Source: Igneacidithiobacillus copahuensis (lineage in GTDB: Bacteria > Pseudomonadota > Gammaproteobacteria > Acidithiobacillales > Acidithiobacillaceae). Taken from it: a stretch of DNA of 41,589 bases. The notes under the pieces were generated by a model that had not been told where the DNA came from, made no database searches, and saw only the letters and a list, made by a program, of their open reading frames with translations. The position numbers and the translations under genes are program-made. How positions within the stretch are numbered: position 1 is the stretch's first letter; each line of letters opens with the position of its first letter. This document shows, in pieces, positions 17,530 through 25,731 of this stretch. The stretch lies in the NCBI RefSeq assembly GCF_018854015.1, contig NZ_JAAXYO010000044.1, positions 1 to 41,589 of the forward strand, read 5' to 3'.

Positions 17530-18273
17530 ATGAAACTCAGCAATATGGAAGGAAAGGCAGTACCCCAGGTCACTTTTCGCACCCGGGAAAACAATCAATG
17601 GAAGGATGTCAGCACGAAGGAACTCTTCGCCGGCAAAACGGTAGTGGTCTTTGCTTTGCCTGGCGCCTTCACTCCCACCTGTTCTTCGAGCCACTTGCCC
17701 CGCTATAACGAGCTGGCGCCGGTCTTGCGCGAAAACGGCGTCGATAGCATTCTTTGCATCTCGGTGAATGACGCCTTTGTCATGGAGGCCTGGGCCAAGG
17801 AACTCGCCGTCGAGAATGTACGTCTGATTCCCGATGGCAACGCCGAGTTCACCGCCGGCATGGGTATGCTGGTGGACAAGGCCGACCTGGGGTTTGGGCG
17901 GCGCTCCTGGCGCTACTCCATGTTGGTGAAGGATGGCGTTGTCGAGAAGATGTTCATCGAGCCTGACAAGCCCGGCGATCCCTTCGAGGTTTCCGATGCC
18001 GATACCATGCTCCGCTACATCAATCCCAATGCCCAGGATCCGGCCTTCATCACGCTCTTCACCCGCGAAGGCTGCCCCCACTGCGCCCGCGCCAAGGCGA
18101 TGTTGCAGGAGCGCAACCTTCCCTATGAGGAGGTGCATACCGGCATGGGTACGGGAATTAGCTCGCGGACGGTGCGTGCAGTTTCTGGACGCTCGACGGT
18201 GCCACAGATCTTCATTGGCGGCAAACACATCGGTGGCGCCGACGATCTGGCCAAGTATCTCGCCGCCCACTAA
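17530..18273 (+). CDS. Peroxiredoxin-glutaredoxin fusion (hybrid Prx5)
   Basis: 247 aa. Residues 1-165 are a Prx5/AhpE-type peroxiredoxin with the peroxidatic motif PGAFTPTCSSSHLP (Cys51). Residues 170-247 are a glutaredoxin with Cys182-Pro-His-Cys185, TVPQIFIGGKHIGG and an ADDLAKYL tail. Such hybrids (as in Haemophilus and Chromatium) reduce hydroperoxides with glutathione and need no separate glutaredoxin. Glutathione reductase lies directly downstream, which completes an NADPH-GSH-peroxide chain in one operon. The 54-nt intercistronic gap contains a hairpin next to the gor Shine-Dalgarno. Confidence 0.96.
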   Translation: MKLSNMEGKAVPQVTFRTRENNQWKDVSTKELFAGKTVVVFALPGAFTPTCSSSHLPRYNELAPVLRENGVDSILCISVNDAFVMEAWAKELAVENVRLIPDGNAEFTAGMGMLVDKADLGFGRRSWRYSMLVKDGVVEKMFIEPDKPGDPFEVSDADTMLRYINPNAQDPAFITLFTREGCPHCARAKAMLQERNLPYEEVHTGMGTGISSRTVRAVSGRSTVPQIFIGGKHIGGADDLAKYLAAH

Positions 18274-18292
18274 GCGCAACCCAATCTGGAAC

Positions 18293-18313
18293 ACGGCGTC
18301 TCTATGACGCCGT
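18293..18313 (+). repeat. Intercistronic hairpin immediately before the gor ribosome-binding site
   Basis: ACGGCGTC (18293-18300) and GACGCCGT (18306-18313) form a perfect 8-bp stem with the 5-nt loop TCTAT. The gor Shine-Dalgarno AAGGAG starts at the next base (18314). There is no U-run, so it is not a classical terminator. It may protect the upstream message or tune gor translation. Confidence 0.6.
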
Positions 18314-18327
18314 AAGGAGCTTACCCG

Positions 18328-19686
18328 GTGAGCACGACAACAGACTTCGATTTCATCGTCATCGGCGGCGGTAGCGGCGGTATTGCCAGTGCCAACCGCG
18401 CCGCTTCCTATGGCGCCCGCGTTGCTTTGGTGGCAGAGGGACCTTTGGGGGGCACTTGTGTCAATGTCGGTTGCGTCCCCAAAAAGCTCTTCTGGAATGC
18501 TGCCCATCTGGCAACTAGTCACGAGCTGGCAGCGGGCTATGGCTTTTCGGCAACGCCCTGGGATTTCAACTGGGGCAGTTTCAAAAGCCATCGCGACGCC
18601 TACATCCAGCGACTCAACGGGCGCTATGCCGAAGGGCTGGAGAACAATCGCGTGACGCTTTTTCGCGGTCATGGTCGCTTGCGCGGTAAGAATCAGGTCA
18701 GCGTCGATGAAAAGACCCTGCTCAGTGCCGCGAAGATCCTTCTGGCAACGGGCGGAACACCGATCTGGCCAGAGATCCCTGGAGCCGAGCTTGGTATGGA
18801 TTCCGATGGATTCTTCGCCCTTGGCGAGCAGCCGCAGCGGGTAGCCGTGGTGGGTGCCGGCTATATCGCCGTCGAACTGGCTGGCGTCTTGCGCGCCTTG
18901 GGCAGCGATGTCTCGCTGGTGGTGCGGCGCAATCACTTCCTCCATGGGTTTGAGCCCATGCTGCGGGAACATCTGATGGAGGCCATGCAGACGCAAGGCA
19001 TCAACCTCCTCGCCCAACGTCAGGTGCGGCAGCTTCGGCGCGATGCGAATGGCCTGTGTCTCGACTTTGCGCAGGGAGACTGCCACGGGGGCCTCGATGC
19101 GGTACTCTGGGCTATCGGCCGCCGCCCGCAGACCAGCGATCTCGGTCTGGTGGCGGCAGACCTGGCTACCGATGACGATGGTTTTCTTGCCGTCGACAAA
19201 TTCCAGAACACCCCTGTGGATGGCATCTACGCGGTAGGCGATATCACGCGCGCGCCAGCCCTGACCCCCGTCGCCATTGCCGCCGGACGCCGTCTGGCCG
19301 ATCGTCTGTTCGGCGGGCAGAGCGAGCGACACCTCGACAGCAGCCTGACGCCCACGGTGATCTTCAGTCATCCGCCCATCGCCACGGTGGGCATGAGCGA
19401 GATTGAGGCTCGGGAGCGCTATGGCGATGAGCAGGTGAAATGCTACCAGAGCCGCTTCGTACCGTTGCTACGCGCTTTTCAGAGCGAACCGGAACGGACC
19501 GCGATGAAGCTGGTGACCGTGGGACACGAGGAGCGCATTGTCGGACTGCATGCCATTGGCGACGGGGTAGAGGAGATGCTGCAGGGCTTTGCCGTGGCCA
19601 TTCGCATGGGCGCTCGCAAACGGGACTTCGATGACACCATCGCCATCCACCCCACGAGCAGCGAAGAGTTCGTGACGCTGCGCTGA
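18328..19686 (+). CDS. gor: Glutathione-disulfide reductase
   Basis: 452 aa FAD-dependent disulfide oxidoreductase. FAD motif VIGGGSGGIASANRAAS is at the N-terminus, the redox pair is GGTCVNVGCVPKK (Cys44/Cys49), the NADP-binding motif is GAGYIAVELAGVL, and the C-terminal catalytic histidine motif is HPTSSEEFVTL. These features mark glutathione reductase rather than lipoamide dehydrogenase. It starts at GTG 18328, nine nt after AAGGAG. It regenerates GSH for the upstream Prx-Grx protein. The stop is one nt from the convergent phosphorylase gene. Confidence 0.94.
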   Translation: MSTTTDFDFIVIGGGSGGIASANRAASYGARVALVAEGPLGGTCVNVGCVPKKLFWNAAHLATSHELAAGYGFSATPWDFNWGSFKSHRDAYIQRLNGRYAEGLENNRVTLFRGHGRLRGKNQVSVDEKTLLSAAKILLATGGTPIWPEIPGAELGMDSDGFFALGEQPQRVAVVGAGYIAVELAGVLRALGSDVSLVVRRNHFLHGFEPMLREHLMEAMQTQGINLLAQRQVRQLRRDANGLCLDFAQGDCHGGLDAVLWAIGRRPQTSDLGLVAADLATDDDGFLAVDKFQNTPVDGIYAVGDITRAPALTPVAIAAGRRLADRLFGGQSERHLDSSLTPTVIFSHPPIATVGMSEIEARERYGDEQVKCYQSRFVPLLRAFQSEPERTAMKLVTVGHEERIVGLHAIGDGVEEMLQGFAVAIRMGARKRDFDDTIAIHPTSSEEFVTLR

Positions 19687-19687
19687 A

Positions 19688-20533
19688 TCAGGCAGCGGGC
19701 GTTGCCTTTTTTCGCGCCAGTGGCGCCTTGTGCAGCGCCTTGAGGGCATCCGGACCTACCGCCATGCCACAATCACAGGGCGGGCAGTCGGCCAGCAACG
19801 GGACCGCCGCGGCGAGTACCGCCCGCACCCGCTCCATGCCCTCATGCATGACGGCGTCGATCCCCTCCATGGTAATCGGCTCCGCCGCCTTACCCGCGGC
19901 GGGGTTCACCACCAACGACAAGGGCGCATAACAAAGGCCGATCTCTCGCGCCAGAACGGCTTCTGGACAACCGGTCATGCCCACCACATCGCCGCCATCC
20001 CGCTCGATCCGACGGATTTCTGCCGCGGTCTCGAGACGCGGCCCCTGGGTCGCAGCGTAGGTGCCTCCTGGATGCACCGAGATCCCGGCTTTTTCGGCCC
20101 CTTGCAGAAGCCGTTGCCGCACATTGGCGCAGTATGGTTCGGAAAAGTCGATATGAATCACCTGTTGCGCCTCGCCGCCTTCGAAGAAGGTGCTGGGACG
20201 GGCATGGGTGTAATCGATGAGCTGATCCGGTACCAGCAGGACGCCGGACTGCATCGCGGCAGTGATTCCACCGACGGCGGTCACCGCAATCAGATGGCTC
20301 ACTCCCACATGATGCAAGGCCCAGATGTTGGCGCGATAGTTGACCCGATGGGGCGGGATGGTGTGACCATAGCCATGGCGGGCCAGAAAAACGATCTCCT
20401 GACCATTGAGAACACCAAAGGTCAGAGGACCAGAGGCCTCGCCAAAGGGCGTGCGAATGATGCGACGGTGGCGAATTTCCAGGTTTTTGAGCCTGGTCAG
20501 GCCGCTACCGCCAAGGATCCCGACGCTACTCAT
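19688..20533 (-). CDS. S-methyl-5'-thioinosine phosphorylase (MTAP/PNP family)
   Basis: 281 aa. N-terminal VGILGGSGL phosphate loop, ARHGYGHTIPPHRVNYRAN, YAATQGPRLETAAEIRRIERDGGDVVGMTGCPEAVLAREIGL are signatures of the MTAP-type phosphorylase family. The neighbour hpt, using hypoxanthine, favours methylthioinosine over methylthioadenosine as substrate, as for the Pseudomonas aeruginosa enzyme; this is inference. The C-terminus contains CPPCDC, recalling the CxC disulfide motif of stable archaeal MTAPs. Start at 20533 with GGAGGAA upstream. It overlaps the end of hpt by 4 nt. Confidence 0.88.
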   Translation of the reverse strand: MSSVGILGGSGLTRLKNLEIRHRRIIRTPFGEASGPLTFGVLNGQEIVFLARHGYGHTIPPHRVNYRANIWALHHVGVSHLIAVTAVGGITAAMQSGVLLVPDQLIDYTHARPSTFFEGGEAQQVIHIDFSEPYCANVRQRLLQGAEKAGISVHPGGTYAATQGPRLETAAEIRRIERDGGDVVGMTGCPEAVLAREIGLCYAPLSLVVNPAAGKAAEPITMEGIDAVMHEGMERVRAVLAAAVPLLADCPPCDCGMAVGPDALKALHKAPLARKKATPAA

Positions 20534-21078
20534 GATTCCTCCGCCAGCACAAAAATCCCGGGCGCATTGCGACCGAGCCCCCGGGCATCGAGGCCGAAAC
20601 CAAAGATGAAACGATCCGGAACTTCCAGACCCACATAATCGATGGGCACGGCACAGGGACGCTCGCGCTCCTTGCGTACCATCACCGCCGTGCGCACCTC
20701 TGCTGCCCCCTGGGCACGACAATAGTCCTGCAGCGCCAGCAGGGTAACGCCCTCATCGAGGATATCATCGACGATGAGCACGGTGGCATCCAGCAGGTTC
20801 TCCCGTGGCGTCAGACGCCACAGCAGATCGCCGCCACGCGTCTTGTCACCATAGCGACTGACCTGCACACAATCCAGATGCAGGGGAAAATGCAGCATGG
20901 GCAGCAACTGACCGACGACGACGATGGCACCGGACAGGACTGTCAGCACAATGACCGGACGGTGCGGTACCAACGGTTCCAGGTCGGCATTAATGGCAAC
21001 GGCCATCCGTTGGATGGCCGCGTGCACCGCCTCCGCGCTGAACAACTGTTCAGCCGGCCCCAAATGGGTAGGCGTCAT
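20530..21078 (-). CDS. hpt: Hypoxanthine (guanine) phosphoribosyltransferase
   Basis: 182 aa. The PRPP-binding loop VLIVDDILDEGVTL is clear, with the upstream YGDKTRGGDLLWRL flexible loop and the base-contact region VPDRFIFGFGLD. It converts hypoxanthine (and possibly guanine) plus PRPP to the nucleotide. ATG at 21078 is chosen; the longer frame upstream runs into dsrE out of frame. Its overlap with the methylthioinosine phosphorylase gene suggests a salvage path in which hypoxanthine released from methylthioinosine is recaptured as IMP. Confidence 0.94.
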   Translation of the reverse strand: MTPTHLGPAEQLFSAEAVHAAIQRMAVAINADLEPLVPHRPVIVLTVLSGAIVVVGQLLPMLHFPLHLDCVQVSRYGDKTRGGDLLWRLTPRENLLDATVLIVDDILDEGVTLLALQDYCRAQGAAEVRTAVMVRKERERPCAVPIDYVGLEVPDRFIFGFGLDARGLGRNAPGIFVLAEES

Positions 21079-21086
21079 GACGTCAC

Positions 21087-21464
21087 TTAATAGGTAAAGG
21101 TAACGACATCGTCGTCCATGGCCTGTTCGATGACATAGGCGCCACCGACCACGTCCGACACTTCGGGAATGAGGTCTTCCTTGGTGCAATCCCACAGTTC
21201 AAGGGTGGGGGTACAGACAAAGAACTTCACGCCCGCCTCGTGGGCATCCTTGATGAAATCGTGAACGCTCTTGGGGCTGCCCGGCATGACGTGCATCTTC
21301 TCCGCCACGCCCTTCTTGGCCAGCTCGCCAGCGCGAGCGGTAAGCACCACCTCCACCTCAAAATCCATTGCCGCAGCAACCGTGGCCTGGAAGAAAGGCG
21401 CACCCAGCTCCTGGGGGTTGGAAGGATCGGTGTTGACCATGACCATCAGCAATTTATCAGCCAT
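21087..21464 (-). CDS. DsrE-family sulfur/peroxiredoxin-like protein
   Basis: 125 aa. MADKLLMVMVNTDPSNPQELGAPFFQATVAAAMDFEVEVVLTARAG and FFVCTPTLELWDCTKEDLIP with a C-terminal alpha/beta end fit the DsrE/DsrF-like fold. Two cysteines (Cys84, Cys93) flank the region where DsrE-type proteins carry their persulfide cysteine. Such proteins are common in sulfur oxidisers as sulfur-transfer partners, but the exact role here is not shown. AAGGAG precedes the ATG. It lies eight nt from hpt and is separated from the upstream ytxH-like gene by 96 bp, which could hold its own promoter (a TTGACC overlaps the ytxH stop). Confidence 0.88.
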   Translation of the reverse strand: MADKLLMVMVNTDPSNPQELGAPFFQATVAAAMDFEVEVVLTARAGELAKKGVAEKMHVMPGSPKSVHDFIKDAHEAGVKFFVCTPTLELWDCTKEDLIPEVSDVVGGAYVIEQAMDDDVVTFTY

Positions 21465-21560
21465 CTCACTACTCCTTGACAGAAAACTCGCGCTATCTTA
21501 TCGGTGCCAGATGCCCCTTGCACCATGATTTGATTGATTACCGCATAAAAAACTGCGCGG

Positions 21561-21926
21561 TCAATCCTCTGGGCCCCCGATTTCCGCCTCGATCTGCCGC
21601 TCGCGACGGGAACGCAGCAGGATCTCGCGCTCTTCAGCCAATGCCCGCTTTGCCACCTGAATGGCTTCCAGCAGGTCTTGCCGTTTGGCATCCACCAATT
21701 CACCGCCGGAGGCCATCAACTGTTGGGTCTTTTCCTGGATTTCGTCGAGGAGCCGGGAAATGCGCTCCTCCGCGACCGTCTCCAGTTCGCGCAGTTGCTC
21801 CCTGCCGCGTTGCATTCTGCGCCGGAGATCGTCGCGGGTCTCGACGCCGCTGGCTGGGGCAAGCAAGACGCCAGCGGCGGCACCAACGAGTAAGCCCATC
21901 ATGAATCCTGCTGCTGAATTTCTCAT
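21561..21926 (-). CDS. YtxH-like small envelope protein
   Basis: 121 aa. A single N-terminal hydrophobic segment with the sequence FMMGLLVGAAAGVLLAPASG is the YtxH signature (a glycine-rich helix ending LLAP.SG), followed by TRDDLRRRMQRG and a long charged coiled-coil. YtxH proteins are poorly characterised; a general-stress link is known in Bacillus. GGAGG precedes the ATG by 5 nt. It follows a DUF948-like membrane protein, a pairing often seen. Confidence 0.85.
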   Translation of the reverse strand: MRNSAAGFMMGLLVGAAAGVLLAPASGVETRDDLRRRMQRGREQLRELETVAEERISRLLDEIQEKTQQLMASGGELVDAKRQDLLEAIQVAKRALAEEREILLRSRRERQIEAEIGGPED

Positions 21927-21959
21927 GCAAACCTCCAGTGAGTTACGAAACAGAAAGCC

Positions 21960-22316
21960 TCAATGACGACGGCGGGCAAAGTAACGCCAGCCAGTACGCG
22001 CAGCCTTGACCCAAAGCCCAAGTTCCTGGACCGGGAGCGTCAGGGTGTCAACGGTGTCGCGCAGTTCCCGATCGACATACCGTAATGTCGCCTCGACATG
22101 CTGGAGCTGCTTGCCCCCGCCGCGGATGATCTTTTGCAGCTCTGCCAACGACACTTTCAGGTCAAACAACAGCGGCCCAACTTCCTGCTCTGCCCGGGCC
22201 AGGACCCGTTCCAGCCGCAGAAAGGTACGAATCACCACGCCAGCTACCGCGGCCAATATGACGAGTGAAAAAATGGACACTATCGCGATGATCGTGAGGG
22301 AGGCGTTGATACCCAT
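21960..22316 (-). CDS. Small membrane protein, DUF948-like
   Basis: 118 aa. One N-terminal membrane helix (about residues 6-30, LTIIAIVSIFSLVILAAVAG) is followed by an amphipathic helical domain (LERVLARAEQEVGPLLFDLKVSLAEL) and a basic C-terminus ending ARRRH. The pattern resembles DUF948 proteins. Function unknown. It lies between dgkA and the ytxH-like gene on the same strand, so all three may be cotranscribed as envelope genes. Confidence 0.75.
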   Translation of the reverse strand: MGINASLTIIAIVSIFSLVILAAVAGVVIRTFLRLERVLARAEQEVGPLLFDLKVSLAELQKIIRGGGKQLQHVEATLRYVDRELRDTVDTLTLPVQELGLWVKAARTGWRYFARRRH

Positions 22317-22358
22317 AGCGTGCGTTACCCTAAAATTTCCTTATTCACTATAGACGGA

Positions 22359-22745
22359 TCAGAAAGGCGGTGCAAAACCCGCCCCACCCTGAAAGAAGGC
22401 CAACAACAAACACGCCGCCAGTAAAATGGCCGCAACGCTGAGGATGAATACTGCAGCAGCGCCAAGATCCTTGGCACGGCCGATGAACGGATCCAGCTCC
22501 GGTTCGACACGGTCGGCCAGGGTTTCGATGGCGGTATTGAGCAGCTCGGCGGCCAGGATCGCCGCCATCAGCAAGATGAACAAGGCCCACCACAGGAGCG
22601 GCGCACCCGTGCAAACCAGGAGAGCAATTCCCAAAACTGCAGCACCCAGCTCGGTCCGAAAGCTCGCCTCCCCACGCACGGCACTTTCCAGACCGGCCAG
22701 CGCGTAGCGTCCGCGGCGCCAGAGAGGTGCGTTTTTTCTCACCAA
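22359..22745 (-). CDS. dgkA: Diacylglycerol kinase DgkA
   Basis: 128 aa integral membrane enzyme. The family signatures are present: SAVRGEASFRTELGAAVLG, then LLNTAIETLADRVEPELDPFIGRAKDLGAAAVFI, with three hydrophobic helices. It recycles diacylglycerol to phosphatidic acid in the inner membrane. The first 7 nt overlap the end of radC, so translation is coupled. The C-terminus is FQGGAGFAPPF. Confidence 0.95.
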   Translation of the reverse strand: MVRKNAPLWRRGRYALAGLESAVRGEASFRTELGAAVLGIALLVCTGAPLLWWALFILLMAAILAAELLNTAIETLADRVEPELDPFIGRAKDLGAAAVFILSVAAILLAACLLLAFFQGGAGFAPPF

Positions 22746-23413
22746 CCGCCCGCTTCGCGCAGGGAGACCGGCTCGCCATCACCGACGATGAAATGATCGA
22801 GCAGACGCAGGTCCAAAAGTCGCAGGGCATCCTCCAGCCGGCGGGTGAGCTGCCGGTCCGCCGTGCTCGGCTCAGCAACCCCCGAAGGATGATTGTGCGC
22901 CACGATCAGCGCCGCCGCATTGAGTTCGAGGGCGCGCTTGGCGACCTCGCGGATGTGCACACTGGCGCTGTCGATGGTGCCCTGAAACATCTCCTCGAAG
23001 CGCAAGACACGATGACGCTGATCGAGAAAGAGCACCGCAAAGACCTCGCGTGCCCGATCGCGCAGGCTGGCACGCAGGTATTCCGTCACCCGGCGTGGCG
23101 ATTCCAGGGCTTCGCCCCGCTGCCAGCTTTCTGCCAAATGGCGCCGCGCCATCTCCAGCACCGCCTGCAACTGCGCGAATTTGGCGGTACCGAGCCCATG
23201 CTCAGCACAGAAGGACTCCTGTGGGGCCGTCAAGAGTCCTCGCAACCCACCAAAGCGTTGCAAAAGATCACGCGCCAGTTCGACGGCGCTTTTGCCACGC
23301 ACCCCTACCCGCAAAAAAATCGCCAACAATTCCGCATCGGACAGACTCTCCGCCCCCTTCGCCAACAAACGTTCCCGCGGCCGTTCGTCCGTGGGCCAAT
23401 CCCGAATAGCCAT
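22739..23413 (-). CDS. radC: RadC/JAB-domain protein
   Basis: 224 aa, full length for RadC. N-terminal UPF0758 start MAIRDWPTDERPRERLLAKG with helix-hairpin-helix region (LSDAELLAIFLRVGVRGKSA). The JAMM metal motif is VAHNHPSGVAEPSTAD (His173, His175, Asp186). The historical DNA-repair role is disputed and the substrate is unknown. It diverges from coaBC across 57 bp, which must hold both promoters. Confidence 0.95.
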   Translation of the reverse strand: MAIRDWPTDERPRERLLAKGAESLSDAELLAIFLRVGVRGKSAVELARDLLQRFGGLRGLLTAPQESFCAEHGLGTAKFAQLQAVLEMARRHLAESWQRGEALESPRRVTEYLRASLRDRAREVFAVLFLDQRHRVLRFEEMFQGTIDSASVHIREVAKRALELNAAALIVAHNHPSGVAEPSTADRQLTRRLEDALRLLDLRLLDHFIVGDGEPVSLREAGGW

Positions 23414-23470
23414 GCGCTCCCTCTTTTTCGTATCCTAGTCAGCGATATTGTACTGGAAAGCAAGGCCGAC

Positions 23471-24676
23471 ATGGACCCACTGGCGGGCAAAAAAATCCTT
23501 TTGATGATTGGTGGTAGCGTCTCCGCCTACAAAACGCCGGAACTCGCGCGTCGCTTGCGGGACCGTGGCGTCGAGCTGCGCGTGGCGCTGAGTCGCCACG
23601 CCGCCGATTTTGTCGCGCCGCTGGCCCTGCAGGCCGTGACCGGGCAACCCGTGCGGCAATCGCTCTTCTCCCCCGTGGAAGAAGCCGCGATGGACCATAT
23701 TGCGCTGGCGCGTTGGGCCGACGCACTGCTCTATGCCCCAGTTTCCGCCAACGGCCTCGCCGGTCTGGCGCAGGGACTCGCCAGCGACCTGCCGGGCACC
23801 ATCGTTCTTGCCAGCCGCGCGCCACTCTTTCTGGCGCCAGCCATGAATACCGCCATGTGGGAGCATCCGGCCACCCAACGCAACGTGCGCCAGCTACAGG
23901 CAGATGGTGCAACCTTTCTGGGGCCCGCCAGCGGCGAACTCGCCTGTGGCGAGACCGGCGCGGGTCGCCTGCTGGAGGTGCCGGAAATCGTCGACCAGCT
24001 GCGTCTCGCACTAGCCAACAAGTCTTGGGCTGGCAGACAGGTCCTCGTCACCGCCGGTCCCACCTGGGAGGCCTGGGATCCGGTGCGGGGACTCAGCAAT
24101 CGCGCCAGCGGCCGCCAGGGCTATGCCTTAGCCCAGGCCGCCGCCGAACGCGGCGCGCAGGTGACCCTGGTCAGTGGCCCAACGTCTCTGCCCTGCCCCA
24201 GAGGAGTACGGCGCATTGCCGTCGAATCGGCACGGGACATGCTGGCGGCCTGTGAGAACATCGTGCAGCAGCAGCGGGTCGATCTTTTTATCGCCAATGC
24301 CGCCGTCGCCGATCATCGCCCCGCAAGCAGCGTCCGTGATAAGCAGGGGAAAGGTGAGATCCCGAATCAGCTCGCCTTGCTCCCCAATCCGGATATCGTC
24401 CGCAGCCTGCACGAAAGCGCAGAGCGTCCCCGTTATCTCCTTGCCTTTGCCGCGGAAACCCATGGCGATGAGGAGCGCGCCGTGGCGAAGCTGCGCGCCA
24501 AGGGAGCCGATTTCGCGGTGCTCAACGATCTGCGCAGCGGCGCGATGGGAGGGTCGGAGAATGCTGCGGTGCTCTACTGTTCCGAGCGCCGCTGGGAGCT
24601 GCCGCGTAGTGACAAGCTCGACCTGGCCCGTGCCTTGTTGCATCATCTCGACTCCTGCCTGCACGGAAAGATCTAG
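23471..24676 (+). CDS. coaBC: Phosphopantothenoylcysteine decarboxylase / synthase CoaBC
   Basis: 401 aa bifunctional coenzyme-A biosynthesis enzyme. CoaC half: KILLMIGGSVSAYK, catalytic His in AAMDHIALARWADALLYAPVSAN, and the PAMNTAMWEHPA substrate loop. CoaB half: VLVTAGPTWEAWDPVRGLSNRASGRQGYALA (nucleotide-binding), NAAVADHRP and the KxKKK-like stretch reduced to RDKQGKGEI. ATG at 23471 follows AAGG; a longer in-frame ORF upstream is antisense to radC. dut starts at the very next base after the stop. Confidence 0.96.
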   Translation: MDPLAGKKILLMIGGSVSAYKTPELARRLRDRGVELRVALSRHAADFVAPLALQAVTGQPVRQSLFSPVEEAAMDHIALARWADALLYAPVSANGLAGLAQGLASDLPGTIVLASRAPLFLAPAMNTAMWEHPATQRNVRQLQADGATFLGPASGELACGETGAGRLLEVPEIVDQLRLALANKSWAGRQVLVTAGPTWEAWDPVRGLSNRASGRQGYALAQAAAERGAQVTLVSGPTSLPCPRGVRRIAVESARDMLAACENIVQQQRVDLFIANAAVADHRPASSVRDKQGKGEIPNQLALLPNPDIVRSLHESAERPRYLLAFAAETHGDEERAVAKLRAKGADFAVLNDLRSGAMGGSENAAVLYCSERRWELPRSDKLDLARALLHHLDSCLHGKI

Positions 24677-25129
24677 ATGGATACGCTCGCCCTTCGCATT
24701 CTCGACCCCCGCCTTGGCCGCGACTGGCCCCTGCCGCACTACGCCAGTGACGCTGCAGCGGGTATGGATCTGCGCGCCTGCATCGAGACACCACTGACCC
24801 TGGCGCCGGGCGAGGCCGCCTTGATCTCGGCGGGCTTTGCCATGCACATTGGCGACCCCGCCGTCACCGCCCTGCTACTGCCGCGTTCCGGGCTGGGGCA
24901 CAAGGGTCTGGTGCTCGGTAATCTGGTGGGCTTGATCGATGCCGATTACCAGGGTCCGCTCAAAGTATCCCTGTGGAATCGGGGCACAGAATCCTTCACC
25001 ATTGCCGTAGGCGAGCGCGTGGCGCAGATGATTCTGGTGCCGGTGCTGCGCCCCCAGGTACGCGTGGTGGAGGAATTCGTCGCCAGCGAACGCGGTGCGG
25101 GCGGATTCGGCAGCACCGGAACACATTAA
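24677..25129 (+). CDS. dut: dUTP diphosphatase
   Basis: 150 aa trimeric dUTPase. Five motifs are visible: AAGMDLRA, PRSGLGHKGLVLGN, GLIDADYQGPLKVSLWN, ERVAQMIL and the C-terminal RGAGGFGSTGTH. It converts dUTP to dUMP. It starts directly after the coaBC stop, a gene pair conserved in many bacteria. dCTP deaminase, which makes the dUTP, lies 600 bp further on the opposite strand. Confidence 0.97.
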   Translation: MDTLALRILDPRLGRDWPLPHYASDAAAGMDLRACIETPLTLAPGEAALISAGFAMHIGDPAVTALLLPRSGLGHKGLVLGNLVGLIDADYQGPLKVSLWNRGTESFTIAVGERVAQMILVPVLRPQVRVVEEFVASERGAGGFGSTGTH

Positions 25130-25153
25130 CAGCGAAAAACTGTGAGGATGGTA

Positions 25154-25714
25154 ATGGGCGAGAAGATCGAGGCAGTATTCGAATGGTTGCTGTGGAACAG
25201 TCGCTTTGCCATCTTGCTAGCCGTCGTCGCCAGCTTGCTGGTGGCCTTTGCCGTCTTTTTCGTGACCTCCGTCGATGCCTGGCACCTGGTCAGCCATATC
25301 CTCAGCTATGCCAATCCCCATTTAAGCAGTGAGGCGCGCGAGACCTTCCACTTGCAGGTGGTCGCCCATGCGGTCAGTATCGTCGATGGCTATTTGCTGG
25401 CCACCATTCTGCTGATCTTTTCCCTGGGTCTCTACGAACTCTTCATCAGCAAGATCGATGTTGCGGCTGCATCCAAGGGCTCCCGGGTGCTCTTCATTCG
25501 CAGCCTGGATGACCTCAAGGATCGCCTGGCCAAGGTGATCCTGATGATTCTTATCGTCAGTTTCTTCGAACGCTCTCTGTCCATGCGTGTAAGTAATTTC
25601 CTGGACCTGCTCTACCTGGCCCTGGGCATCGCTCTGGTCGCTTTGGCTCTCTACCTCACCCATCGCGGCGGACACGCACGCGCCGAGGACGAGCCCAGCA
25701 ATAGCGAGCACTAA
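25154..25714 (+). CDS. YqhA/UPF0114-family membrane protein
   Basis: About 186 aa. Hydrophobic segments occur at the N-terminus (FAILLAVVASLLVAFAVFF), in the middle (DGYLLATILLIFSLGLYELF) and near the end (DLLYLALGIALVALALYL), consistent with an inner-membrane protein of the UPF0114 family. Motifs ELFISKID and SLDDLKDRLAKVI are typical. Function unknown. ATG at 25154 is preferred, seven nt after GAGG; ATG 25148 and GTG 25142 are in frame. Confidence 0.87.
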   Translation: MGEKIEAVFEWLLWNSRFAILLAVVASLLVAFAVFFVTSVDAWHLVSHILSYANPHLSSEARETFHLQVVAHAVSIVDGYLLATILLIFSLGLYELFISKIDVAAASKGSRVLFIRSLDDLKDRLAKVILMILIVSFFERSLSMRVSNFLDLLYLALGIALVALALYLTHRGGHARAEDEPSNSEH

Positions 25715-25731
25715 GAGAGATAGGGGGATAC

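Noticed and set aside
17482..19371. 629-codon open frame on the minus strand
   Set aside because: It is antisense to the Prx-Grx and gor genes, whose products are clearly recognised. It shows no family motif and arises from GC-rich codon use.
22727..23470. Upstream extension of the coaBC frame
   Set aside because: It lies antisense to radC and is not CoaBC-like. The family start is the ATG at 23471.
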